Origin: Mobilicoccus sp032056465
Lineage (GTDB): Bacteria > Actinomycetota > Actinomycetes > Actinomycetales > Dermatophilaceae
Length of the DNA: 64,000 bases
Strand: one strand, 5' to 3'
NCBI RefSeq assembly: GCF_032056465.1
Contig: NZ_DAMBCL010000005.1
This document shows, in pieces, positions 1 through 8,388 of the stretch. Position numbers and translations under genes: made by a program. Every line of letters starts with the position of its first letter. Position 1 is the first letter of the stretch. The notes under the pieces were generated by a model, which saw only the letters and a program-made list of their open reading frames with translations, was not told the DNA's origin and ran no database searches.

Positions 1-1088
1 GGGGTGGGCGCCGGCGTCGAGCCACCCGTGGCCTTGGTGACGACGATGGCGGACACGAGGGCGTTGTCGACCTTCGCGACCCACTTGAGGTCGAGCCGGC
101 CGTCGGTCACCGTCGTGCGGATCGTGCGATCGTAGGCGGTGTTGCGGCCCGCGGCGGCGAGGATGTCGAGGTCCGCGATGACCCGCGTGCCCTCGGCGTA
201 CACGTCGAAGACGCGCTGGCGGGCCGAGGAGAAGTAGGCCTCCCGCATCTTGAGGGTGACGTCGTAGGTGCCGTTGGGAACAGCCCTGCTCCACGTGTCG
301 AGGCGCACCTTCTCGGGGCGGTACAGAGTCTGGTCGGGGGTCTTCGCGATGGTGCTCGGCGCGTACCACACGTCGCCGCGGTCGAAGCCCGACGCGGCCT
401 CGTAGGTGTTCCCGGCGGCGTCCTTGACGGGGGTGGAGGTCGCCCCGACGCGCGCGACGACCGAGCCCGTGGAGGGCGTGGGGGTCGGCGTCGGTGTCGG
501 AGTCGGTGTCGGCGTCGGGGTCGGGGTCGAGTCGATGCGGGTGACCTGCAGGGCCGAGAGCAGCGCGGAGTCCTTCTTCCACGGGAACCCGAGGTCGAGG
601 CGGCCGTCGCTCACCTTCACGTCGAAGCTGCGGTCGTAGGCGGCGTCCTTGCCGACGGCGGCGACGATGTCGACGTTCGACAGCGCCGTGGCACCCTCGG
701 CCGTCACGTCGAAGACGCGCTGACCGGGCTGGGTCCACCACTGCTCACGCATCTTGAGCGTGACGCGGTAGGTGCCGTTCTCGACGGGCTTGGACCAGCT
801 GCGGAAGCGGACGAGTTCGGGGTAGTAGAGACGGGAGTCCGAGGCCCCACGGATGGTCCCCGAGGTGTACGACGGCGAGTAGTCACCCCCGTCGAACCCG
901 GAGCGGGCGGCCCAGGCGGTGCCGTCCGAGGACGTGTAGCTCGACGGCGCGACGGTCATGCGGAAGCTGTCCCCGGGCGCGGCCTCGGCGCTCGGGGCGA
1001 CCAGGAGGGCGCCGGTGGCGGTGGCGGACAGGGCGATCGCGACCGCGGTCATCACGGAAGCAGGGCGGAGCGTGGCGGTGGAAGGCAT
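1..1088 (-). CDS. Secreted protein with two malectin domains (3' end missing)
   Basis: The first 362 residues are visible; the gene runs off the left edge. An N-terminal signal peptide (charged start, hydrophobic stretch at about residues 12-30, likely cleavage near APSAEAAPG) predicts export. Two homologous beta-sandwich repeats follow, each with the malectin signature of a Gly-Asp run, a NGTYxVTLKMRE strand and a QRVFDVxAEG strand. The second repeat is separated from the first by a pure Thr-Pro linker. Malectin domains bind di- or oligosaccharides, so a role in binding surface or extracellular glycan is inferred; no catalytic domain is visible in this part, although one could lie beyond the edge. 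It is downstream of, and on the same strand as, a glycosyltransferase, with an unusual structured leader between them. The ATG at 1088 is preceded by AAGGA 11 nt upstream. Confidence 0.85.
   Translation of the reverse strand, partial: MPSTATLRPASVMTAVAIALSATATGALLVAPSAEAAPGDSFRMTVAPSSYTSSDGTAWAARSGFDGGDYSPSYTSGTIRGASDSRLYYPELVRFRSWSKPVENGTYRVTLKMREQWWTQPGQRVFDVTAEGATALSNVDIVAAVGKDAAYDRSFDVKVSDGRLDLGFPWKKDSALLSALQVTRIDSTPTPTPTPTPTPTPTPTPSTGSVVARVGATSTPVKDAAGNTYEAASGFDRGDVWYAPSTIAKTPDQTLYRPEKVRLDTWSRAVPNGTYDVTLKMREAYFSSARQRVFDVYAEGTRVIADLDILAAAGRNTAYDRTIRTTVTDGRLDLKWVAKVDNALVSAIVVTKATGGSTPAPT
476..529 (-). repeat. Hexanucleotide tandem repeat coding a (Thr-Pro)n linker
   Basis: A GGTCGG/CGACAC-type hexamer is repeated about nine times and is read as alternating Thr and Pro codons between the two malectin domains. 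Such runs form stiff extended linkers in secreted proteins. The unit is six bases, so a change in copy number would alter linker length without a frameshift. Confidence 0.85.
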
Positions 1089-1098
1089 GTGGCGGGTG

Positions 1099-1175
1099 AT
1101 CCTTCGGCAGGGGGTCGAGACGCCTGCCGATCGACCACGCCGACACGCCCATGAGGACGGGATCTGCCGAAGGAT
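1099..1175 (-). promoter_or_regulatory. Structured 5' leader that sequesters the malectin-gene SD
   Basis: On the minus strand, ATCCTTCGGCAG (1175-1164) is an exact reverse complement of CTGCCGAAGGAT (1110-1099), a perfect 12-bp stem spanning 77 nt. The loop contains a second hairpin, GGTCGA/TCGACC, two bases from the 3' arm. The AAGGA that should serve as ribosome-binding site, 11 nt before the ATG at 1088, lies inside the 3' arm. Closed, the stem would hide it. This fits a translational switch (riboswitch, thermosensor or protein-bound leader); a DNA operator is the alternative. Confidence 0.5.
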
Positions 1176-1430
1176 GCATCACCATCCGCGCCCGCACCGC
1201 CTCCGCCGACCCTGCGAGTGACGAACGACGCTGCCTCCCATCAGGTTACGGCCGGCCGCCGCGGAGGCGACCGTTCGGCGACGACGGACCGGCCAGGCAA
1301 CCCCGTGTCCGGCATCCGAGACCGGCCGTGAGACGGCCCGCGCCTCCCGCGCGCCCGACGAACGCGGATCCGGCCCGGCGACGCCTGGGCCGGGAGCGGA
1401 CGCGAGATCGGCCGGGCGGGCGTCGGGACG
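1176..1430. other. Non-coding gap between glycosyltransferase and malectin gene
   Basis: No credible gene on either strand. A short perfect hairpin, GGCCGT/ACGGCC with a 3-nt loop (1324-1338), could end the glycosyltransferase transcript. The promoter of the malectin gene should lie here, but I see no convincing -10/-35 pair. Confidence 0.45.
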
Positions 1431-3743
1431 TCAGCCGGCGTACCCGGCCGGCAGCACGGCGGCGGCCGGTTCGAGGGCGGTGTCCCAGCCGTAGACCTCG
1501 AGCATCTCCTCGACCTGCGCACGGGGCAGGGTCACGGGACCACCGGCGAGCTCGGAGTGCAGCGCCGCGCAGAACGCGTCGAGATCCTGCGGGGTCTGCC
1601 GCACGGCGCCCTCGGGCAGCCCGTCGAGACCCGAGGCCCCGACGAGCGTCGACACCGAGGGCAGGCCGTGCGCGATGTACTCGAGCAGCTTGATGCGCGA
1701 ACCGCCGCCCTCGAGGAGCGGCGCGACACCGAGACGGGCGCGCTCCAGGAGCGGACGCATGCTCGGCACGTCGGCCTCGACCCGCACCCCCGGCGCGGCC
1801 TCGAGGCGGGCACGGAAGTCCGCCGAGGGGTTGCGCCCGGCGACCGTGAGCACGACCCCGGGGTGGGCGGCGACGAACCGCGCCCACTGGGGGCTCTCGA
1901 CGAGCCAGAGGATGCCGCCGACGTTGGGCCGCCAGTCCAGGGCGCCCGTGAAGAGCAGTTCGACACCGAGGGGGTTGTCGGCGACGGCGCGTTCCCGGTC
2001 CAGACCGCTGGGCGGGGTGACGCCGTTGCGGCCGACGACGACCTCGGGGGCGCCGTCCTCACGGGCGGCCTCCGCATCGTGCCGGGTGCAGACGACCGTC
2101 GGGTACCCGGCCCCGACGGATCGTTCGAGACGACGGAGCAGGCTCGCCTCGACGTGCGCGGCGACCTTCATCGCGCCCTTCTCCGCCCCGGCCCGCTGCC
2201 GCATGAGGTCGGACTCGACGTTGTGGGTGCTGAGCACGACGGGCAGGTCCGCGGGCAGCAGGTCGGCGACGCCGAACAGGCAGGTGTGGTCGACGACGGC
2301 GACACCGAACGGCCCGAGTTCACCCAGGGTGTCGGTGAGCCCCTCGATCAGCGCCGCCCCGCACGTACGGGGTGCGCCGATGGAGCGGTACCGCGGCAGG
2401 GTGAGGGCGTCGGCGAACGGTGACCGGGTCGGCGCCGCGCGGAGCTCCTCGAGGACGATCTCCCCACTCTCCGGCAGTCGTCGGACACCGGTGACGCCCG
2501 TCGGGGCGACGACGACGACGTTCGCGCGCCGCGCGAGCCACCGGGCCAGCGCGAGCGTGCGCAGCATCCCGCCGGAGGTGGCGGGCTCACCGAACTCCTT
2601 GGTGACGAACAGGATCGGGCGAGCGGCCACCTCGACGGCCTCCGCCGGGGTCCCGTGCGCGCCACGAGCGCGGCGGGCGTGCCCCTCGGCCGCGGCGGTC
2701 TCGGCCATCCGGGCCTGGGCGACCTCCTGGCCGCCGACGAACGCGCGCCCGGTCGACAGCCCCTGGGCCTGGGCCCGGAAGAGCGACGCCAACGCCTCGT
2801 CGCCGCGCGCCCGCTCGCGCACCGAGCGCGCCAGGTACCCCACGGCGAGGCTCCCCGACATCACGCTCGCCGGGGCGCCCGGGTGGTAACGGTGGACGTA
2901 GTTGCGGAACGAGGCGCCCTTGAGGCGCATCATCTCGGCCGAGGGGGCGCCGGAGGACCCGGCGCCGTGCGCGACGACGACGTCGGGGCGGAGGACCTGC
3001 CGCAGCCCGGCGGCGCGGGCTCGGCGACCGAACGACATGTCCTCGGAGTACACGAAGAAGGACTCGTCGAACCCGCGCAGGCGGACGAACTGCGCGGTGC
3101 GGACGGCCATGCACGCCCCGGTCGTCCAGTCGACGCGCAGCGGGTCGCCGAGCTCGGGCTTGGCGTAGACGCCCACCCGCGGCCAGACCTTGTGGAGTCC
3201 GGCGGCGTACGCGGCGGTGCGCCACACGTCGGGTTCCCAGCCGGCGACGCCGATCTCGACGTCACCCTCGCGTCCCGCCATGGTCGCCGCGTGCGACGCC
3301 GACACCGGATCGGCCGCGAGGCCGTCGACGAGGGCGTGGAGGTCGGCGACGGTGGGGCGCGAGTCGGGGTTGACGAAGACGACGAACTCGGCGCTCGAGG
3401 AGAACGCCCCGGCGTTCGCAGCACGGGCGAACCCGACCGACCCGCCGTCGAGGTAGCGGACCTGCGGTCGCGCGGCGGCCCATTCGGCGAGGCCGTCGAC
3501 GCCACGACCGTTGTCGACGAGCGCGACGGCGACGTCGGGCCCCCAGCCGCCCACGAGGTCCTCGACGTGCGCACGGCTCTTGTAGGTGACGAGGACGACC
3601 TCGTAGGAGTGCCCCTGCGGCGTCGCGGCCCCGCCGGTCGTCCGGCTCTCGTGGTCCGCGTGATCGGTGTGCACGGAATGCGCCCGATCCGCGCTCGCGG
3701 TCCGCCCGCTCGCTCCCGCGACGGGCGTTGTCGATGAGGTCAT
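1431..3743 (-). CDS. Bifunctional GT2-GT4 glycosyltransferase
   Basis: 770 residues with two glycosyltransferase folds in one chain. Residues about 46-300 are a family-2 (GT-A) domain with the nucleotide-binding start SYEVVLVTYKS, a metal/donor motif VNPDS at 124-128 and a catalytic-base region FVYSEDMSFGRRAR at 230-243. Residues about 376-770 are a family-4 (GT-B) domain with the N-terminal FVTKEFGEPATSGG loop and the late donor-binding motif GGGSRIKLLEYIAHG. No membrane helix is evident, so it should act on the cytoplasmic face and add two sugars to a lipid-linked intermediate. Its divergent neighbour is the initiating sugar transferase and the next gene is a malectin protein, which suggests capsule, exopolysaccharide or cell-wall glycan synthesis. 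The ATG at 3743 follows a G-rich SD (GGGGGGAGAGGTC). Sugars and acceptor cannot be read from sequence. Confidence 0.85.
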   Translation of the reverse strand: MTSSTTPVAGASGRTASADRAHSVHTDHADHESRTTGGAATPQGHSYEVVLVTYKSRAHVEDLVGGWGPDVAVALVDNGRGVDGLAEWAAARPQVRYLDGGSVGFARAANAGAFSSSAEFVVFVNPDSRPTVADLHALVDGLAADPVSASHAATMAGREGDVEIGVAGWEPDVWRTAAYAAGLHKVWPRVGVYAKPELGDPLRVDWTTGACMAVRTAQFVRLRGFDESFFVYSEDMSFGRRARAAGLRQVLRPDVVVAHGAGSSGAPSAEMMRLKGASFRNYVHRYHPGAPASVMSGSLAVGYLARSVRERARGDEALASLFRAQAQGLSTGRAFVGGQEVAQARMAETAAAEGHARRARGAHGTPAEAVEVAARPILFVTKEFGEPATSGGMLRTLALARWLARRANVVVVAPTGVTGVRRLPESGEIVLEELRAAPTRSPFADALTLPRYRSIGAPRTCGAALIEGLTDTLGELGPFGVAVVDHTCLFGVADLLPADLPVVLSTHNVESDLMRQRAGAEKGAMKVAAHVEASLLRRLERSVGAGYPTVVCTRHDAEAAREDGAPEVVVGRNGVTPPSGLDRERAVADNPLGVELLFTGALDWRPNVGGILWLVESPQWARFVAAHPGVVLTVAGRNPSADFRARLEAAPGVRVEADVPSMRPLLERARLGVAPLLEGGGSRIKLLEYIAHGLPSVSTLVGASGLDGLPEGAVRQTPQDLDAFCAALHSELAGGPVTLPRAQVEEMLEVYGWDTALEPAAAVLPAGYAG

Positions 3744-4183
3744 GACCTCTCCCCCCAGGTCGTGCGGCTGCAGCCGGATCGCTGCAGACGGCGACGTTCA
3801 CCCTAGCCGCCGGGGTATGACACGCAGCAACCGCGCTGGGATGCACACGACATCGTCACCCCCCACCCGCGTGTCGGATCCGTTGGGGCAGTAGGGTGCC
3901 CATCAGGGCGCCCGACCAGGACGGACGCCCGTGCGCCACATCGGTGGAGATCGGCTGGATCGAGACCGTGTGGCTCGCTAGAGTGGGACCACCGTCCAAG
4001 TCGGTCGTCTGTTCTTCGAGGTGCTGTCCACGCCCTCACGGCTCGCTCTTCGCGAGGCCGTACGGCGCGGGCGGGGGTCGCCTCGGGGCGCAGCGGGGAG
4101 GAACCCGACGCGGACTCCAAGGGGAATCTGGGGGCCGAGCGATGCCGATCGACTCGGGCCGTGTCGAAACACGGAGGCTTGAT
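3744..4183. promoter_or_regulatory. Divergent regulatory region, glycosyltransferase / sugar transferase
   Basis: 440 bp without a gene. A TAGAGT hexamer at 3979-3984 is the best plus-strand -10 and would give a leader of roughly 190 nt for the sugar transferase. That leader contains a bulged hairpin (GGCTCGC / GCGAGGCC, about 4042-4060) and a G-rich part with AGCGGGGAGGAACCC and CAAGGGGAATC segments. These loosely recall the conserved core of ydaO-type (c-di-AMP) leaders, but the other hallmarks are absent. Confidence 0.35.
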
Positions 4184-5737
4184 TTGTCCATTCACGAACG
4201 CGAAGCCGCCACGCGGCCGGTGCACCGCCGTGCCCGTCGTCCGCGCGTCGCGACCGAGCGCGTGCAGGTGCCGGGGGGAAGCACCGCATTCGCGCCATCG
4301 ATCGACGGCGACATCTTCTCGGTCGCGTCCCGCGCCGGGTCGTGGTCGCACACCTATCTGCAACGCCTCGTCTTCTGGGACGTCATCACCGCCTGCGCCA
4401 CCGTCGCGCTGGCACTCGCGGTCGGCCCGGGCCGCGCCGACATGAACGCGTCCTACATCGCGGCCAGTCTCGTCATGCCGTTCCTGTGGGTCCTCGCCCT
4501 CGGGCTGTCCCGCGCCTACGAGCGGCGCTACCTGGGGGTCAGCGAGGAGGAGTACCGCGCCGTCGGCCGCGCCGTCGTCGGGCTCCTGTCGTTGCTCGCC
4601 ATCGGCGGCCTCTTCGTCAAGGCGCAGTGGAGCCGTCTCTACGTCATCACCCTCGTCATCGGGCTGTTCGCGCTCGGTCTGCTCGTGCGGCGTCTCATGC
4701 GCACGTGGCTGCACCGCCACCGTCGAGCGGGTCGCCTCACGCAACGCACGGTCGTCGTCGGCCGGGCCGACGCGGCGGCCGACCTCATCCGCAACATCAA
4801 GTCCTCCCCCGACCAGGGTCTGGACGTCGTCGCGGTCTGCACCTCCAGCGTCAGTGACGACTTCAACACCACGACGACCATCGAGGGCGTGCCAGTCATG
4901 GGGTCCGCGCTCGACGCGGTCTCCGCCGTGGACCTGTGCGACGCCGAGGTCGTGGCGGTCACGAGCCACCCCGAGCTCCACGGCAAGGGTCTGCGCCGCC
5001 TCGCCTGGGCGTTGGAGGAGCGTGACGTCGAACTCGTCGTGTCCACCGGCCTGCTCGACGTCGCCGGCCCGCGGCTCTCGCTTCGCCAGTCGAACGACAT
5101 GTCGCTGCTGCACATCGAGCGGCCCGCGGCCACGCGCCGCTCGGTCATCCTCAAGAGCCTCATGGACCGCACGATCGCGGGCATCCTCGTCGTGCTGCTC
5201 GCGCCGGTGTTCCTGGGGATCGCCGCCGCCATCAAGCTCACCTCGCCCGGCCCGGTGCTGTTCCGGCAGAAGCGCGTCGGCGTCGGCGGAGAGTTCTTCA
5301 CCATCTACAAGTTCCGCACGATGGTCGTCGACGCGGAGAAGCAGCTCGCCTCGCTCCTGCAGCACAACGAGGGCAACGCGGTGCAGTTCAAGATGAAGAA
5401 GGACCCGCGCATCACCCCGATCGGGACGTTCCTGCGCAGGTTCTCCCTCGACGAACTGCCCCAGCTGCTCAACGTGCTCATCGGCAACATGTCCCTCGTG
5501 GGTCCGCGCCCGCAGAGCCAGGCCGAGGTCGAGCAGTACGAGCCCGACGCGATGCGTCGTCTGCACGTCCGCCCGGGCATGACGGGACTGTGGCAGATCA
5601 GTGGTCGGAGCAACCTCGACTGGGAGCAGTCGATCCGCCTCGACCTGCGGTACGTCGACAACTGGTCGCCCATCGTCGACCTGCAGATCCTGTTCCGCAC
5701 CTTCAAGGCGGTCGTCACCAGCAACGGTGCCTACTGA
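4184..5737 (+). CDS. Polyprenyl-phosphate sugar phosphotransferase (exopolysaccharide initiation)
   Basis: Transfers a sugar-1-phosphate from a nucleotide sugar to undecaprenyl phosphate, the first step of exopolysaccharide or capsule assembly, at the inner face of the membrane. 517 residues: four or five N-terminal membrane segments, a Rossmann-like middle (RTVVVGRADAAADLIRNI), one more membrane helix (TIAGILVVLLAPVFLGIAAA), then the catalytic Bac_transf domain with the signatures SPGPVLFRQKRVG, FTIYKFRTM, DELPQLLNVL, GNMSLVGPRP and GMTGLWQISGRS. Upstream in-frame starts at 3896 (GTG) and 4142 (ATG) exist. I chose the TTG at 4184 because GGAGG ends 6 nt before it, the only good ribosome-binding site. 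A perfect 20-bp hairpin follows the stop. The family is WbaP/CpsE-like; the sugar is unknown. Confidence 0.9.
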   Translation: MSIHEREAATRPVHRRARRPRVATERVQVPGGSTAFAPSIDGDIFSVASRAGSWSHTYLQRLVFWDVITACATVALALAVGPGRADMNASYIAASLVMPFLWVLALGLSRAYERRYLGVSEEEYRAVGRAVVGLLSLLAIGGLFVKAQWSRLYVITLVIGLFALGLLVRRLMRTWLHRHRRAGRLTQRTVVVGRADAAADLIRNIKSSPDQGLDVVAVCTSSVSDDFNTTTTIEGVPVMGSALDAVSAVDLCDAEVVAVTSHPELHGKGLRRLAWALEERDVELVVSTGLLDVAGPRLSLRQSNDMSLLHIERPAATRRSVILKSLMDRTIAGILVVLLAPVFLGIAAAIKLTSPGPVLFRQKRVGVGGEFFTIYKFRTMVVDAEKQLASLLQHNEGNAVQFKMKKDPRITPIGTFLRRFSLDELPQLLNVLIGNMSLVGPRPQSQAEVEQYEPDAMRRLHVRPGMTGLWQISGRSNLDWEQSIRLDLRYVDNWSPIVDLQILFRTFKAVVTSNGAY

Positions 5738-5754
5738 CGCCCGACCGCACCCAC

Positions 5755-5799
5755 CACGAACGGGGTGGCCCACCGACCTGGTGGGCCACCCCGTTCGTG
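5755..5799 (+). terminator. Perfect 20-bp stem hairpin
   Basis: Exact inverted repeat 5755-5774 / 5780-5799 with a 5-nt loop (GACCT), 17 bp after the sugar-transferase stop. There is no U-tract, only ACTCCCCC. It fits a U-less intrinsic terminator insulating the next plus-strand gene. Confidence 0.8.
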
Positions 5800-5921
5800 A
5801 CTCCCCCGCCTCGGCCATGTCCCGTCCGGCCCACCCCGCGTCCCACCGACGCCGACGGCGGGCTAAGGTCCCCTCGGGCCGACCCGGCGAGGTGCGGCGA
5901 CGGACCGCAGGAGGGACACAC

Positions 5922-6833
5922 ATGGCAACCAGGCACGGTCGACGCATCGCGGGGGCGGCGGGTCTGCTCACGAGTGGATTGGGTCTGAGCGCGGCCGCCG
6001 TGGGGGCGTTCGCGGCGTGGACCCTCAACGAACCCCGACGGCCCCCCCTGCCCTACACGTTCTCCCCGTTCGAGCTGGGGCTCGACGCCGAGGACGCGCG
6101 ATTCTCCGCGACCGACGGCGTCCCGCTCGTCGGCTGGTATCTCGACGATCCCGACTCCGACACCGTCGTCGTGTGCTGCCACGGGCACCGCGGCAACAAG
6201 GCCGACATGCTCGGCATCGGCTCGGGGCTGTACCGCGCCGGGCACTCGGTCCTCATGTTCGATTTTCGCGGCAACGGCGACTCCGGGGACGGGCGGCAGT
6301 CCCTCGCGCACCACGAGCAGCTCGATCTCACCGCCGCCCTGGACTGGGTCGCGCAGCGGCGCCCCGACGCGCGGATCGCCGTCGTCGCCTTCTCGATGGG
6401 GGCGGCGACCGCGGCCCTCACCGCCGCGTACGACCGCCGGATCGAGGCCCTCGTCCTCGACTCCCCGTTCGCGACGATGAGCGACGTCGTCGGGGCCGCG
6501 ATCCGCAAGTACCGCCTGCCCTCGGGGCAGCTCGTCCCGGCGGCGAACCTCGTCAACCGCCTGCGGTACGGATACGGCTTCGCTCAGGTCCGGCCCCTCG
6601 ACGTCATGGACCGGCTCGCGCCGCGACCCGTCCTCCTGCTCCACGGGACCGACGACCGGGTCATCCCCTACTCGCACGCCGAGCAACTCGTCGAGGCCGC
6701 CGCGCCGGGCACGGTCGAGTTCGTCACCTACCCCGGCGTGGACCACTGCGGCGCCTACTTCCAGGATCGGCCCGCCTACATCGCCCTCGTCGACGGGTTC
6801 CTCCGGCGCACGAGCCGGAACGCCGACCGCTGA
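5922..6833 (+). CDS. Membrane-anchored alpha/beta hydrolase
   Basis: 303 residues. An N-terminal hydrophobic segment (about residues 11-33) suggests a membrane anchor or signal sequence. The rest is an alpha/beta hydrolase: oxyanion region CCHGHRGNK (85-93), nucleophile Ser158 in AFSMG (the first Gly of GxSxG is Ala), acid Asp244 or Asp245 in HGTDDRV, and His275 in GVDHCG. It resembles the broad COG1073 group of serine esterases, so an ester or acyl substrate is likely but cannot be named. The ATG at 5922 follows GGAGG with 6-nt spacing (ACACAC). It sits alone between two hairpins and converges with the dioxygenase gene. Confidence 0.85.
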   Translation: MATRHGRRIAGAAGLLTSGLGLSAAAVGAFAAWTLNEPRRPPLPYTFSPFELGLDAEDARFSATDGVPLVGWYLDDPDSDTVVVCCHGHRGNKADMLGIGSGLYRAGHSVLMFDFRGNGDSGDGRQSLAHHEQLDLTAALDWVAQRRPDARIAVVAFSMGAATAALTAAYDRRIEALVLDSPFATMSDVVGAAIRKYRLPSGQLVPAANLVNRLRYGYGFAQVRPLDVMDRLAPRPVLLLHGTDDRVIPYSHAEQLVEAAAPGTVEFVTYPGVDHCGAYFQDRPAYIALVDGFLRRTSRNADR

Positions 6834-6891
6834 CGGGACCGACCGCGGCCGTCTCAAGGCCCGTCCGGTCGCGCCGGGACACGCGGACGAC

Positions 6892-6926
6892 GGCGCCGGC
6901 CCCTCTCTGGAAGGAGGACCGGCGCC
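6892..6926. terminator. Bidirectional hairpin between convergent genes
   Basis: GGCGCCGG (6892-6899) pairs with CCGGCGCC (6919-6926), partly extended inward. It lies between the stops of the hydrolase (6833, plus) and the dioxygenase (6955, minus), so it could end both transcripts. Confidence 0.6.
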
Positions 6927-6954
6927 CTCGTCGGGCGTGCCGGCGCCAGGACGC

Positions 6955-8160
6955 TCAGAGGTTGCCGCGGAGGTCCTGCTCGCGCTCGAGCGCGACGAAG
7001 AGGGCCTGGAAGTTCCCCTTGCCGAACCCGAGCGACCCGTGGCGTTCGATGAGCTCGAAGAACACCGTCGGACGGTCGCCGAGGGGGCGGGTGAAGATCT
7101 GCAGGAGGTACCCGTCCTCGTCGCGGTCGACGAGGATGCCGCGGCTCTGCAGTTCCTCGATGGGGACGCGGACCTCACCGATGCGGCGGCGCAGTTCCTC
7201 GTCCTCGTAGTAGGAGTCGGGCGTGGAGAGGAACTCGACGCCCTCCTTGCGCAGCTCGTCGACCGTGCGGAGGATGTCACCCGTGGCGAGGGCCAGGTGC
7301 TGGGCGCCGGCGCCGCGGTAGAACTCGAGGTACTCGTCGATCTGGCTCTTCTTCTTGCCGACCGCAGGCTCGTTGAGCGGGAACTTGACCCTGTGGTTGC
7401 CGTTGGCCACGACCTTGCTCATGAGCGCCGAGTACTCGGTCGCGATGTCGTCGCCGATGAACTCGGCCATGTTGACGAAGCCCATGACCCGGTTGTAGAA
7501 CGCGACCCACTCGTCCATCTTGCCCATCTCGACGTTGCCGACGATGTGGTCGAGGGCCTGGAAGATGCGCTTGGGCGCGTCGGGGCGCTTCTCGTAGGAG
7601 GAGGTGCGCTCGACGTAGCCGGGCAGGTAGGGGCCGTCGTAGCGCGAACGGTCGACGAGCGTGTGGCGGGTCTCGCCGTAGGTCGCGATCGTCGCAAGGC
7701 GCACGGTGCCGTGGCCGTCGCTGATGTCGTGCGGCTCCTCGACGACGGTCGCGCCGGCGCGCTTCGCCTGCTCGATGCACTTGTCGACGTCGGGGACCTC
7801 GAGCGAGATGTCGATGACACCGTCGCCGTGGCGGCGCTGGTGGTCCAGCAGGGGGCTGTCGGGGTCGACGCCGCCCTTGAGGACGAAGCGGATGGAGCCG
7901 GACCGCAGCACGAACGCCTTGTGGTCGCGGTTGCCGGTCTCGGGGCCCGAGTAACCCTCGAGGGTCATGCCCCACGCGGACTGGTAGTAGTGGGCCGCCT
8001 GCGTGGCGTTGCCGACGACGAAGACGATCGCGTCCCACCCGGTGACGGGGAACGGGTCCTTCTCGACGTCGTACTCGACGAGTCCGACGAGCTGCTTGAG
8101 CTGCTCCGGCGAGAGGTCGGCCTCGCGCTCCTGGTTCGTGAGTTCAAAGGTCTCTGACAT
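6955..8160 (-). CDS. hpd: 4-hydroxyphenylpyruvate dioxygenase
   Basis: Fe(II) enzyme converting 4-hydroxyphenylpyruvate and O2 to homogentisate in tyrosine catabolism; cytoplasmic. At 401 residues it has the usual bacterial length, with two VOC domains. The metal ligands are recognisable as His in RRHGDGVIDI, His in ALDHIVGNVE and Glu in TVFFELIERHG. Conserved strand GPGAQ-type equivalents (FYRGAGAQHLALAT) and the C-terminal QIFTRPLGDRPT confirm the family. No other tyrosine-degradation gene (hmgA, fahA, maiA) is in the window. An SRPBCC gene is divergent at 228 bp and shares the promoter region. Confidence 0.95.
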   Translation of the reverse strand: MSETFELTNQEREADLSPEQLKQLVGLVEYDVEKDPFPVTGWDAIVFVVGNATQAAHYYQSAWGMTLEGYSGPETGNRDHKAFVLRSGSIRFVLKGGVDPDSPLLDHQRRHGDGVIDISLEVPDVDKCIEQAKRAGATVVEEPHDISDGHGTVRLATIATYGETRHTLVDRSRYDGPYLPGYVERTSSYEKRPDAPKRIFQALDHIVGNVEMGKMDEWVAFYNRVMGFVNMAEFIGDDIATEYSALMSKVVANGNHRVKFPLNEPAVGKKKSQIDEYLEFYRGAGAQHLALATGDILRTVDELRKEGVEFLSTPDSYYEDEELRRRIGEVRVPIEELQSRGILVDRDEDGYLLQIFTRPLGDRPTVFFELIERHGSLGFGKGNFQALFVALEREQDLRGNL

Positions 8161-8388
8161 GCCTCGAGTGTGTCGCAGATCGCATCGCCGGGCGAGAAGA
8201 ACCGGAGAACTTGGTCGTGGACACCGGTTCCCGGGTGCCGTCGCAGGTCAGCGTCCCGGGTCTGAGACGCTGGGACCCCGACACCGCCGAGGCGCGACTC
8301 CTCGGCGGGAGGGTCGGACGCCCCGACGTGGAGCGCCGACGCACGAGGGCGGCGGACATCGCCGACCGCAGGAGAGAGGGACCCGCGC

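Noticed and set aside
476..529. CRISPR array or short tandem array
   Set aside because: It is a coding hexamer repeat for a Thr-Pro linker with no spacers. No other array-like structure is present.
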